This document shows, piece by piece, positions 33,883-42,733 of a stretch of 64,000 nt of DNA (its first letter is position 1; every line of letters begins with the position of its first letter). Source of the DNA: DAOTYH01 sp034435015. GTDB lineage: Bacteria; Chloroflexota; Anaerolineae; Aggregatilineales; UBA3940. The notes under the pieces are model-generated. The model worked only from the letters and a program-made list of their open reading frames with translations, was not told the origin of the DNA and did not search any database. The position numbers were made by a program, and so were the translations under genes. The stretch covers positions 10,837 to 74,836 of the forward strand of contig DAOTYH010000080.1 in assembly GCA_034435015.1 (NCBI GenBank), in the 5' to 3' direction.

Positions 33883-34665
33883 ATGGCGGAGGTTGCTTCT
33901 ATCCCGTTTGAACGTTCCCGGCGGCTGCGTTTTGATTGGCTGGCCTCGGTGCTGTTCCGTCCACGCCGGACATTTGCCGAGATCGCCGCTGAGCCGCGCG
34001 GGGTATGGCTCACGCCATTGCTGGTCCTGAGTGCCACAGGTTTGATCCATGCAATTGTTGCTGGAGTGTTCAAGCAGGCCGCCGCTCAGAGTGGAGGGAT
34101 GAGTCTGCCGCCCGGATTCGAGTATTACACTCCTGAGCAACAGGCACAGTTCCAGCAGGCGATGGCCGCGACGTCTGGCCCTGTGTTCGTTTATGTGTTT
34201 CCAGCTATTCTCTCGATTCTGGGTGTGTGGGTAGGCTGGCTGATCGTGAGCGGCCTGCTCCATCTTGTTTTTACCCTGCTGGGTGGTCGCAGTAGTACCT
34301 CTCTGGCGTCTAATCTGGTGGCTTGGGGAGGACTGCCTTTGGCTTTGCGGGATGGCGTGCGTATTGTGGCCATGCTGGTCTCCCGCCAACTGATCACCCA
34401 TCCCGGCCTGTCGGGGTTTGTCCCTGCTGACGACGGTGGTCTCAGCATCTACCTCACTCAATTGCTTGGTCTAATTGACCTCTATGTGATCTGGCATCTT
34501 GTGTTGCTGGTCATTGGCGCGCGTGCCGGGACTGGCCTTGCTCCTCTCAAGGCTTGGGCTGGTCCATTGATCACCCTGTTGGTTGTACTGCTTCTTCAGG
34601 CGTTCTTTGGATTTCTTTCTGTTCAGTTGGGTAACCTGAACACTATCCGCCCGTTCCTCTTCTGA
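33883..34665 (+). CDS. Yip1-family membrane protein
   Basis: 260 aa with five membrane segments (about residues 44-66, 104-130, 140-160, 190-215, 225-250). The family feature SVLFRPRRTFAEIAAEP near the N-terminus and the arrangement of helices match bacterial Yip1/YIF1-like (PF04893) proteins. Function in bacteria is unknown. It is 6 bp before the ABC ATPase gene and probably part of the same membrane complex or its regulation. Confidence 0.8.
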   Translation: MAEVASIPFERSRRLRFDWLASVLFRPRRTFAEIAAEPRGVWLTPLLVLSATGLIHAIVAGVFKQAAAQSGGMSLPPGFEYYTPEQQAQFQQAMAATSGPVFVYVFPAILSILGVWVGWLIVSGLLHLVFTLLGGRSSTSLASNLVAWGGLPLALRDGVRIVAMLVSRQLITHPGLSGFVPADDGGLSIYLTQLLGLIDLYVIWHLVLLVIGARAGTGLAPLKAWAGPLITLLVVLLLQAFFGFLSVQLGNLNTIRPFLF

Positions 34666-34671
34666 TATGCT

Positions 34672-35400
34672 ATGAACGAACCCTTTATTCAGGTCATGGG
34701 ATTACGGAAGACCTATGTCCTTGGCTCAGTGGTAGTCAAGGCGCTGGATGGGGTTAATCTGACTATCGAGCAGAATACCCTCTCTGTTGTGATGGGGCCT
34801 TCTGGTTCAGGTAAGAGTACTTTGCTGTACCTGTTAGGGGGGCTGGACAGGCCCACTTCGGGCAGTATTCAGGTCGGCGGGCAGATCATCGAGACGATGG
34901 ATGAGAACGCGCTGGCGATCTACCGCCGTCATATGGTTGGGTTCATTTTCCAATCCTTTAACTTGATCCCGACCATGACCGCGCTGGAGAATGTTGCCTT
35001 TCCCATGCGTTTTGCACGCGTTTCGCGCCGTGAACGAGTGGCACGTGCAATGGACTTATTGCAGAAGGTCGGGCTGGCGGATCGGGCTTTCCACAAACCG
35101 ACTGAACTTTCCGGCGGCGAACAGCAGCGGGTGGCAATCGCCCGTGCCCTGATTAACGATCCGCAGTTGATCCTCGCTGATGAGCCGACCGGCAATCTTG
35201 ATACGGCCAGCGGTACTGGCATCATGCAGATGCTCTCGGATTTGCACCGCAACGGGCGGACTGTCGTGGTTGTGACCCATGATCCGCGCATGTTGCGTTT
35301 TGCTACGCACACAGTGCGTCTGCTGGATGGACGTACTGTATCCGAGGAAGAGTACAATGCCGCTTCAGAGCTGGCTATGAGTGGGGGCATAAAATCATGA
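34672..35400 (+). CDS. ABC transporter ATP-binding protein (MacB/LolD type)
   Basis: 242 aa. Walker A GPSGSGKSTLLYLLGG, Q-loop FIFQSFNLIPTMTALENV, signature LSGGEQQRVAIARALI, Walker B LILADEPTGNLD and H-loop VVVTHDPRM are all intact. The sequence type (FQSFNLIPTMTALENV, DEPTGNLD) is the mechanotransmission family that works with FtsX/MacB permeases. The partner is the permease two genes downstream. Its stop overlaps the next start (ATGA). Confidence 0.95.
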   Translation: MNEPFIQVMGLRKTYVLGSVVVKALDGVNLTIEQNTLSVVMGPSGSGKSTLLYLLGGLDRPTSGSIQVGGQIIETMDENALAIYRRHMVGFIFQSFNLIPTMTALENVAFPMRFARVSRRERVARAMDLLQKVGLADRAFHKPTELSGGEQQRVAIARALINDPQLILADEPTGNLDTASGTGIMQMLSDLHRNGRTVVVVTHDPRMLRFATHTVRLLDGRTVSEEEYNAASELAMSGGIKS

Positions 35401-37154
35401 AGAATCACATCCACCGTTACCTGTCTCTTTGCCTTGTGCTGGTGATCGCTCTAGTGGGAGGCTGGCTGGCCAGCCCGGCTCCAGCTATGGCGGTCGCCGC
35501 TGTGACGCCGTCAACTGTGATGAATACCTTCCCCAATACCTTGTTGGTCACCAGTACCACACTGACTTTTGTCAATCCGGTCAAGATCGAAGTGCTCGGT
35601 TCCGGTTACGGGCTATTTGATGCGACTATTGGAGGCGGGGGGGTGCTCTTTGTGCTCCCGGCAGGATTCCCAGCCGGGCAGTACACACTCCGGATTTACA
35701 ATGGTAATAGTATGACGGATGATACTCCTCCTAATGCCCTGACGGTCATAGCGCCAACATCTACCCCTCTTCCAACAGCCACTCCTGCCATGACCAATAC
35801 CCCTTTCCCTACCAGCTTTGTCCGCCCGTTGGTGACTGTTCTCTCCTATGGGGCCAGCTCAACTGTCTTGACGCCCGGCCAGAACTTCGACTTTGAGATG
35901 ACATTACAAAACACAGGCCAGATCACAGCAACTAACATTGTGGTTACCTTTGTGGCGAATGACTTTGTCCCCAGGGCAACAGGCGGGGTGCGGGCTGTAG
36001 GCGATCTGGCCCCTGGCCAGACGGTGCGCTTCTTCCAGCCTTTCACGGCCAGCACCTCTCTGGCTGGCCAGCGGGTAGGGAAGCTGGAGGTCAAGGCCGA
36101 CTATACCGATGTGTACGGCACGCTCTACAGCGAGACGTTTACGCTGACTTTTGATATTGCGCCATCCGGCAGGGCGGCGGCCCCGACTGCTACCCCTACC
36201 CTGCCGCCTGCGTTGCGCCCTCAGCTTGTGATCAGCGACTATTCTTCTGATGTGGCTGTTTTACAGCCCGGTACCCAGTTCACCCTTCAGCTTGAGGCCC
36301 GCAATCTGGGCAATGCTAATGCTAAGGCGGTTACCTTGATTCTCGGCGGGGGCGGCCTGGCTGGTGGTACGGGCGGCACGCCGGAATCGGGCGGATGGGG
36401 TGTAGCAGGCTCCAGCGGTGAGTTCACCAACTTTGCCCCGCTTGGTTCATCCAACCTCCAGTTTCTTGGAGATTTGCCGGCAGGGGCAGTGATTACAGTC
36501 AATTACACACTGATCGTCAATGTGTCAACTAAGCCCGGCGCGTATCCGTTGAAGCTTTCTTTTGTCTACACCGACGAGCGCGGGAATCGTTACACCGACG
36601 ATCAGGTGATCACCCTGCTGGTATATGCACTGCCTCAGCTTGAGATCAGCTTCTACCGCGACCCTAACCCGATCTATGCGGGACAGCCTAACGCTCTGCC
36701 CCTGCAAGTGGTCAATCTGGGGCGTAATAGCAGTGTACTGGGGAATATGGAGGTGAACGGCGAGGGAGCGGAGTTTATCAATAACGTCATCCTGGTTGGG
36801 GCGTTGGATCCGGGCGGATATTTCACGCTGGATGCCACTGTGATCCCTGAGCAGGCGGGGCCGCTTGAGCTGAATGTGACCATCGGCTACACAGACGATT
36901 TCGGCCAATCCCAAACCGTTACTCAAACCCTTACATTGGACGTTCTGGAAGCTCCCATGATGGGGCCTGAGGAGGGCTTCCTGCCTGAAGAGCCTTCCGC
37001 GCCGCCTGAAACATTCTGGCAGGCCGTATGGCGGTTTATTCGGGGCTTGCTGGGGTTGGACAGCGGCAGGCCCAGCCCGCCCAGCCCGACTGCGCCGGGG
37101 GTAGGGGAGCCGCTGGGACCGGTTATTGTTCCCTTGGGGCCGGAGGGGCCGTGA
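35397..37154 (+). CDS. secreted CARDB/S-layer-like repeat protein
   Basis: 585 aa. Sec signal peptide (residues 1-~33, ending PAPAMA). An IPT/TIG-like domain (~40-120), a Thr/Pro linker (~121-140), then three CARDB/NEW3-type Ig-like repeats (~143-255, ~277-405, ~415-530). Each repeat has the 'LxPGxxFxxxLxxxNxG' pattern. The C-terminus has an amphipathic helix (FWQAVWRFIRGLLGL) and a proline-rich end, but no clear membrane anchor or sortase signal. It sits between the ATPase and permease where a MacA-type adaptor would be, so it may be the extracytoplasmic partner. Confidence 0.75.
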   Translation: MKNHIHRYLSLCLVLVIALVGGWLASPAPAMAVAAVTPSTVMNTFPNTLLVTSTTLTFVNPVKIEVLGSGYGLFDATIGGGGVLFVLPAGFPAGQYTLRIYNGNSMTDDTPPNALTVIAPTSTPLPTATPAMTNTPFPTSFVRPLVTVLSYGASSTVLTPGQNFDFEMTLQNTGQITATNIVVTFVANDFVPRATGGVRAVGDLAPGQTVRFFQPFTASTSLAGQRVGKLEVKADYTDVYGTLYSETFTLTFDIAPSGRAAAPTATPTLPPALRPQLVISDYSSDVAVLQPGTQFTLQLEARNLGNANAKAVTLILGGGGLAGGTGGTPESGGWGVAGSSGEFTNFAPLGSSNLQFLGDLPAGAVITVNYTLIVNVSTKPGAYPLKLSFVYTDERGNRYTDDQVITLLVYALPQLEISFYRDPNPIYAGQPNALPLQVVNLGRNSSVLGNMEVNGEGAEFINNVILVGALDPGGYFTLDATVIPEQAGPLELNVTIGYTDDFGQSQTVTQTLTLDVLEAPMMGPEEGFLPEEPSAPPETFWQAVWRFIRGLLGLDSGRPSPPSPTAPGVGEPLGPVIVPLGPEGP

Positions 37155-37155
37155 G

Positions 37156-38505
37156 ATGAGTCTGCTTGAACTGATCGGGTTGGTTTTTGAGAATCTGAGC
37201 CGTCGTAAGGCAAGGGTGGCACTGACGGCGGTCGGCGTCATTATCGGGACGGCGGCGGTCGTGATTCTGGTGTCGCTGGCAATTGGCCTGCAGAAGAATG
37301 CCACCCAGCAATTAGGCGGCATTGGCGATCTGACCCAGATACAGGTGATGCCAAACTATGATTATGGCGGTGGAGTTGGTGGAGGCCCTGGAGTAGCAGT
37401 GGCAGTTGAGATAGGCCCCGCCGGCTCAAGCTCGTCCTCTCCCAACCAGAAACTTATTACTGACGAGTCGCTGGTCGAGCTGGCCGCACTGCCGGGGGTT
37501 GAGGCCGTCATTCCGCGGGATTATCTATCTGGGGGCGGGTTAATTTCGATCAATGGCTTGGAGGCATGGCCCTCAGTGATCGGGGTTGGCATCAATGACC
37601 TGAGTGTCCTGGGGCTGGAAGCTCAGGCGGGCACTCTAGAGCTTAGAAGGGGCACAGCCGTAGTCGGGGCTATGGTTCCCACTTTCTTCTATGATCCTAA
37701 TTGGAGGCCCGGTCAGGAACAACCCACTCCCCCTGACCTGTTAGACAAACAAGTCACCCTCACCTTGATGCGGTGGTCGGAAGATGGAACGGAAACCCGC
37801 AGGACCGTGCAGGTTCTGATCACCGGCATCATCGCTGAGTCGCGCGGCGAATCCGACTACGCCCTTTACATGACGCTCGATGATGTGACAGCCTACAACG
37901 AGTGGGCTATAGGCCGGCGCATCAACCGCAACCGTGATGGATACTCGATGGCCATTGTCAAGGTCAGCGATGTAAACCAAGTTCTCGACGTAGCCGATCA
38001 GATCACAGCGCTAGGCTATCAGGCCTATACGCCCCAATCGTTTGTGCAGGGCATTAACAGTTTCTTTCTGGTGCTCCAGGTGATCTTTGGAGGCGTAGGG
38101 GCCATCTCCCTGCTCGTAGCGGCAATTGGCATTGCTAATACGATGGCAATGGCCATCTTGGAACGCACACGCGAGATCGGCCTGATGAAGGCAGTGGGCG
38201 CAACCAACCGCGATGTGCTCAGTGTCTTTCTGGGAGAAGCGGCAGGAATTGGTTTCATTGGCGGTCTGGGCGGGGTTGCACTTGGCTGGAGTCTCAGTCA
38301 GGTGATCAACGTGCTGGCTATGGCATATCTAGCCGGGCAGGCCGTTCAGACGGGGGGAGCACCACCTTCAGTGGCTGTCTACACCCCCTTATGGTTACCG
38401 ATCTTTGCGCTGGCGTTCGCTACGCTGATAGGTCTGCTGTCTGGGTTGTATCCAGCCCTGCGCGCGGCGACGCTGGTTCCGGTGCTTGCTCTGAAATACG
38501 AGTGA
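37156..38505 (+). CDS. MacB/FtsX-family ABC permease
   Basis: 449 aa from ATG 37156, 1 nt after the upstream stop, with GGAGG 9 bp before it. N-terminal membrane helix after LENLSRRKARVALTAVG-type sequence (LIGLVFENLSRRKARVALTA), a large extracytoplasmic domain (~residues 45-305), then three C-terminal helices with the FtsX signature (AMAILERTREIGLMKAVGAT). The typical MacB_PCD plus FtsX order. Pairs with the ATPase at 34672. Probable role: mechanotransmission or efflux of an envelope substrate. Confidence 0.9.
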   Translation: MSLLELIGLVFENLSRRKARVALTAVGVIIGTAAVVILVSLAIGLQKNATQQLGGIGDLTQIQVMPNYDYGGGVGGGPGVAVAVEIGPAGSSSSSPNQKLITDESLVELAALPGVEAVIPRDYLSGGGLISINGLEAWPSVIGVGINDLSVLGLEAQAGTLELRRGTAVVGAMVPTFFYDPNWRPGQEQPTPPDLLDKQVTLTLMRWSEDGTETRRTVQVLITGIIAESRGESDYALYMTLDDVTAYNEWAIGRRINRNRDGYSMAIVKVSDVNQVLDVADQITALGYQAYTPQSFVQGINSFFLVLQVIFGGVGAISLLVAAIGIANTMAMAILERTREIGLMKAVGATNRDVLSVFLGEAAGIGFIGGLGGVALGWSLSQVINVLAMAYLAGQAVQTGGAPPSVAVYTPLWLPIFALAFATLIGLLSGLYPALRAATLVPVLALKYE

Positions 38506-38527
38506 TCCCTCCTCTGACTAGACGAAA

Positions 38528-38551
38528 CCGGGGCGCTTGCAGGCGCCCCGG
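38528..38551. terminator. hairpin between convergent permease and pheT genes
   Basis: Perfect 9-bp stem CCGGGGCGC / GCGCCCCGG, loop TTGCAG, placed between two converging genes. No immediate U-tract on either side. Confidence 0.6.
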
Positions 38552-38570
38552 CTGTTATCTCCGCATGTTT

Positions 38571-41195
38571 TTAGAGAGAGCGCAGTTTAGCGCCCAATTT
38601 CCTCTCCAGCGCCCTGACGATCCGTTCACGCACCTTGTCAGCATCTTTATCTCGCAGGGTTCTGTCTTCGGCTTGAAAGGTTAGGGCATAGGCCAAGCTC
38701 TTCTTTCCTGCGCCGATCTGTTCTCCGCGGTACACGTCGAAGAGATGGACTTCCTTCAGCAGAGGGCGTCCCTCCTCCCAGATGGCGGCTTCTACTTGGG
38801 CGGCTGGCGTTTCTTCGTCTACGACAAGCGCAATGTCCTGATAAATTGCCGGGAAGGTTGAGACAGCCTCCACTAGGTAAGTATCTGAGACAGAGGAGAG
38901 TAGCCCGTTCATGTCAAATTCGGCCACCAGTACGGGTTGCTCTGGCAGACCGAATGCCTCTCGCACCTTCGGGTGTAACTCGCCCAGCGTGCCGACATCT
39001 GCCCCCCCGACTATGAGCCGCGCCGCCCGCCCCGGATGGAAAGTGCTGTGCCGGCTTGGTTCGAACCTTACATCCTTCAGATGCAGGCCGCGTATGAGGG
39101 CCTCAACAATCCCCTTCAGGTCGAAGTAGTCCATCAGAGGGGGATTCTTCACCGCCCCATCCTGCCAGGCGTGTAAATCACGCGGGCCGGTCAGAGCAAG
39201 GCACAAGTGGGCAGGCTCGGCTGGTAACTTCTCACCCTCAACCGGCAGATAGACACTGCCAATCTCGAACAGTGCCTGCCGTGCCCGCCAGCGGCTGTTG
39301 GCGGCCAGTATGTCAAGCATGCCTGCCAGCAAGGTATGGCGCATGACCGTCTTGTCCTGACTGATCGGGTTGGCCAGTGTCACGTAGGGGACAGCCGGCC
39401 AATCTGATTCAGCTCCGGGCGGGGTCAACAGCGCCTCCCGTTCGGGTGTAGTCAGGCGGTAGGTGATGATCTCTTGGAGGCCCGCTTTGACCAGCAGATC
39501 ACGTACCCGCTCTTCACGGCTCAATTCCTCGTTAGCCCGTTGGGGAGGAAGCACGTCTTCGAGCAGGGTTTGCGGCAGGCGGTCGTAGCCATATACACGT
39601 GCGATCTCTTCGATCAGATCGGCTTGGGCTACCAGCTCGGCGATGTCTTGGTGGGGCGAATCGGGGGGCAGGCCAATGTCCAGCCGGTGATCGGGCACAG
39701 TGACACGCAGGGTTGCCTCGTTGAGCCGCTCGACCTTGAACTCCAGCCCTTCTAGGATTCGTGCTGTCTCATCCTGACTGAGCGCTATACCCAACAGCCG
39801 ATCTACCTCGCGCAGGGGCAGATCAACCGTGACAGCCGGCGCAGGGAGCGGATACGAGTCTAGAAAACCGGCGGCAACCTCTCCTCCTGCGATCTGGCGC
39901 ATCAACTCAATAGCTCGGAGCAGGGCTGTCTGCGCCAGTGCCGGATGTACTCCTCGGCTAAAGCGGGCGCCTGCCTCTGAAGTGATCTCTTTGCCGCGTT
40001 CGCGTTGGGCCTGAAGAGTCTTGCGAATGTTGATGAAGTTCCACGTGGCCGCTTCCAACAGCACGTTGACAGAGGCTGGATGGATCTCAGACTCTGCCCC
40101 ACCCATGATGCCAGCTATACTGAGCGGCCCTGCTGTATCTGTCACAAGGACTGTGAAAGGGTCCAGCTCGCGGGTCACCCCGTCCAGCGTGGTCAGTGTC
40201 TCACCGGGGAGGGCTGTACGGGTGATGATAGTGGGCGCTTTGCCTCCTGCACGTTTCACCAGCACGTCGTAGTCAAAGGCGTGCAGTGGCTCGCCCGTTT
40301 CCAACATGACGTAGTTGGTGATGTCCACGATGTTGTTGATCGGACGCATGCCGGCCAGAATCAGGCGGCGTTGCATCCACTGCGGCGAGGGCGCGATCTT
40401 CACACCTTTGATGAGTGCCAGCATAAATCGCGGGTTCAATTCTGGGTCACGAATCTCGATGCCCGCCTGTCCCTCAATAGGAGACCCGGTGGCTGTCACT
40501 TCCAGCGAGGGATGCCGCACCTTCTGGCCTGTCAAAGCCGCCGCTTCACGGGCGATCCCTAGAATCGAGAAGTTGCGGGCCATGTTAGGCGTCAGTTCGA
40601 TGTCAAGGACGGCATCGCCAAGCACGTCCTGTAGAGGAGTTCCAGGAGGGGCATCCGTCTCGAGGAGCATGATCCCCTCGTGCTCATCTGAAAGACCCAG
40701 CTCCTTTTCGGAGCAGACCATGCTTTTGTTATCAATGCCGCGCAGATTGCGGGGCTTAATGATCAGACGAGAGCCGTCATCCTTGTGGCCGTCTATCACT
40801 TCGGCCCCCTCACGAGCATAGGGGGCAACCAGCGGAGGGGTAAGCGGCCCTTTGTCTTTGTAGGGGTAGAGGTTAGGTGCACCTGTGACAACCGTCTCGA
40901 TGACCCCTATCCCTGAATCCACCAGTGCCAGCACCAGCCGATCCGCGTTGGGATGCGGCTTGACTTCTAGAATGTGGCCTACTACGATCTTCTCCCGATC
41001 CCAGACCAGATGACCGGTCGAGACGGGCACAGCCAGATGGACATTGCGCCCAGGGCCGCCTAATCCGCCGGCAGGGATACCAATGTACTCGATATTGCCT
41101 ACTTCCATACCAGCCAATGTGAGGCGGTAAGCCAGTTCCTCAATCGGAATAGTGATCTCTACATATTCTTCAAGCCATGAAAGAGGTACGCGCAT
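38571..41195 (-). CDS. pheT: phenylalanyl-tRNA synthetase beta subunit
   Basis: 874 aa, longer than the usual ~800. Order: N-terminal MRVPLSWLEEYVEI; EMAP/tRNA-binding OB-fold (~67-200; VGHILEVKPHPNADRLVLA); B3/B4 editing domain (~255-435); B5 domain (~445-540); catalytic-like core (~550-770); FDX-ACB anticodon-binding domain (~780-874; STFPAIYQDIALVVDEETPA). The extra length partly comes from insertions near residues 40-65 and 120-140. Second gene after pheS, controlled by the upstream T-box. Confidence 0.96.
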   Translation of the reverse strand: MRVPLSWLEEYVEITIPIEELAYRLTLAGMEVGNIEYIGIPAGGLGGPGRNVHLAVPVSTGHLVWDREKIVVGHILEVKPHPNADRLVLALVDSGIGVIETVVTGAPNLYPYKDKGPLTPPLVAPYAREGAEVIDGHKDDGSRLIIKPRNLRGIDNKSMVCSEKELGLSDEHEGIMLLETDAPPGTPLQDVLGDAVLDIELTPNMARNFSILGIAREAAALTGQKVRHPSLEVTATGSPIEGQAGIEIRDPELNPRFMLALIKGVKIAPSPQWMQRRLILAGMRPINNIVDITNYVMLETGEPLHAFDYDVLVKRAGGKAPTIITRTALPGETLTTLDGVTRELDPFTVLVTDTAGPLSIAGIMGGAESEIHPASVNVLLEAATWNFINIRKTLQAQRERGKEITSEAGARFSRGVHPALAQTALLRAIELMRQIAGGEVAAGFLDSYPLPAPAVTVDLPLREVDRLLGIALSQDETARILEGLEFKVERLNEATLRVTVPDHRLDIGLPPDSPHQDIAELVAQADLIEEIARVYGYDRLPQTLLEDVLPPQRANEELSREERVRDLLVKAGLQEIITYRLTTPEREALLTPPGAESDWPAVPYVTLANPISQDKTVMRHTLLAGMLDILAANSRWRARQALFEIGSVYLPVEGEKLPAEPAHLCLALTGPRDLHAWQDGAVKNPPLMDYFDLKGIVEALIRGLHLKDVRFEPSRHSTFHPGRAARLIVGGADVGTLGELHPKVREAFGLPEQPVLVAEFDMNGLLSSVSDTYLVEAVSTFPAIYQDIALVVDEETPAAQVEAAIWEEGRPLLKEVHLFDVYRGEQIGAGKKSLAYALTFQAEDRTLRDKDADKVRERIVRALERKLGAKLRSL

Positions 41196-41261
41196 ATGCG
41201 TCTCCCATCCAAAATATAGAGTGAAGGGCCAAAATAAGAGGCTGAATCAATGGTCCTGTAG

Positions 41262-42287
41262 TTAGAATTGCTCCAAGAAACGCAGATCATTGCCCCAGAA
41301 GTAGCGGATGTCCTGAATGCCGTGCTTCAGCATGGTCACACGTTCAGACCCCATGCCAAAGGCAAACCCAGAGAACTTGGCGGGGTCGTAGCCGCCGTTC
41401 TTCAACACGACAGGATGCACCATCCCTGCGCCAGCTATCTCCAGCCAGCCTGTGCCTTTACAAACTCCGCACCCTGCCCCGTTGCAGAGGATACACTCAA
41501 CATCTACCTCCATGCTTGGCTCGGTGAACGGGAAGTATGAGCAACGAAAGCGTACCCGGCGCTGAGCGCCAAATGCGCGGCGGGCAAAGGCGGTCATTGT
41601 GCCCAGCAGGTCGCTCATGCGGATATGACGTCCGATAGCCAGCCCCTCAACCTGATTGAATTGAATCTCTTTGCGGGCGCTGATCTGCTCATAGCGATAG
41701 CACATACCGGGAAGTATTACCCGGATCGGTTCAGGGGCATATTCGCGCATGGCATGAATCTGGCCGGGGGAGGTATGTGTCCGCAGAATGACCCCCGGTG
41801 TGGTCGTATAGAAAGTATCCCACATGTCGCGGGCTGGATGATAAGGGGGGATATTCAGCAATGTAAAGTTGGTTTCATCATCCTCTACATCGCGGCTTCG
41901 GTAGACCTGAAAGCCCATCTCTGCCCAGATGTCATATATCTCGCGCAGCACCTGGGTGGCCGGATGCAGTCGGCCAACGGGTAAAGGACGCCCCGGCAGG
42001 GTGACATCTATTGCCCCTCTTTGCAGGCTTTGCTCAAGTTCTAAGGCACGGAGAGCCTCCTCGCGGCTGGCAAAGGCGGCTTCTAGTGTCTGCTTGACCT
42101 CATTAGCCCGCTGACCGACAAGGGGGCGCTCCTCGGGCGAAAGTTGCCCAATGGAACGCAGGATGGTTTTCAGTTCCCCTTTGTCTCCCAGTATGGTCCC
42201 ATACAGCCTTTTGAGTGCTCCACTGTCTTGGACGAGTTCTAGTTCGTGTAACGTTCGTTGCTCGATCTCTTTGAGCTTTTCTAGCAT
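41262..42287 (-). CDS. pheS: phenylalanyl-tRNA synthetase alpha subunit
   Basis: 341 aa. N-terminal coiled coil (1-~90), then class II motifs. Motif 2 is around PIRVILPGMCYRYEQISARKEIQFNQVEG; FRCSYFPFTEPSMEVDVEC and GAGMVHPVVL line the Phe pocket; motif 3 is FSGFAFGMGSERVTMLKHG. A small four-cysteine knuckle (CILCNGAGCGVCKGTGW) sits before GAGMVHP, a variant I know from other bacterial PheS. Start supported by GGGAGGAG before ATG. Expressed behind a T-box leader. Confidence 0.97.
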   Translation of the reverse strand: MLEKLKEIEQRTLHELELVQDSGALKRLYGTILGDKGELKTILRSIGQLSPEERPLVGQRANEVKQTLEAAFASREEALRALELEQSLQRGAIDVTLPGRPLPVGRLHPATQVLREIYDIWAEMGFQVYRSRDVEDDETNFTLLNIPPYHPARDMWDTFYTTTPGVILRTHTSPGQIHAMREYAPEPIRVILPGMCYRYEQISARKEIQFNQVEGLAIGRHIRMSDLLGTMTAFARRAFGAQRRVRFRCSYFPFTEPSMEVDVECILCNGAGCGVCKGTGWLEIAGAGMVHPVVLKNGGYDPAKFSGFAFGMGSERVTMLKHGIQDIRYFWGNDLRFLEQF

Positions 42288-42340
42288 GGCTCCTCCCAGT
42301 TACAAGATGATTCGTGTCCGCAAGTCCATGAACTGGAAAC

Positions 42341-42372
42341 AAAAAGCCCCCTCCCTCTTCAGGGACGGGAGC
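42341..42372 (-). terminator. T-box-controlled intrinsic terminator
   Basis: Minus strand: GCTCCC-G-TCCCT stem pairing with AGGGA-G-GGGGGC around loop GAAG, followed by TTTTT (42345-42341). Its 5' side is adjacent to the T-box sequence, so antiterminator and terminator compete. Confidence 0.85.
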
Positions 42373-42653
42373 AATTGCTCGCGCGGTACCACCCTGCCTT
42401 GGCTGGCTCCTCTTTCACCAACCCACTCCATCCACCAACAGCGGCACCTCTTCAGGTGCGCGATTGGCTGGCCCGATAACGGAGGCCTATCCGGAACGAA
42501 CTACTGGGGCTTTTCTTGCCCTTTCACCCGTCGGCTCCGGAGGGAACGTTGGCGGTCAGCGACGAACCCGGCTTTCAGTCTCAGGCCGAGTCTCCCTGAC
42601 GACGCCTCACGCCGCCAACTCGTCTCCTTCAACGCCTGTCCACTATTTAGTCT
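42341..42653 (-). promoter_or_regulatory. T-box riboswitch of pheST, specifier UUC (Phe)
   Basis: The conserved T-box sequence AGGGTGGTACCGCG is read on the minus strand at 42395-42382, followed by an intrinsic terminator. Stem I is closed by GTTGGCGG pairing with CCGCCAAC (3' arm near 42550). Directly after the 3' arm lies a UUC triplet (42546-42544), the Phe codon expected as specifier. A GCACCT-GAAG-AGGTGC hairpin (near 42440-42455) precedes the antiterminator. Uncharged tRNA-Phe should pair with UUC and with TGGTACC to permit read-through into pheS. Confidence 0.9.
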
Positions 42654-42659
42654 GGCCGG

Positions 42660-42688
42660 ATTATGCCATCCGGCGGGCAGGTTGTCAA
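42660..42688 (-). promoter_or_regulatory. promoter of pheST leader
   Basis: Minus strand TTGACA (42688-42683), exactly 17 bp, CATAAT (42665-42660), with TGG directly before the -10 (extended -10). Start of transcription about 42653. Confidence 0.8.
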
Positions 42689-42733
42689 AAATTTTTCAAC
42701 GAGATAAGCAGGCAACCGCCAATGGGTCTGAAC

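Noticed and set aside
41460..41520. Four-cysteine knuckle in PheS as a novel insertion
   Set aside because: A CxxC...CxxC insertion at this place is familiar from other bacterial PheS proteins.
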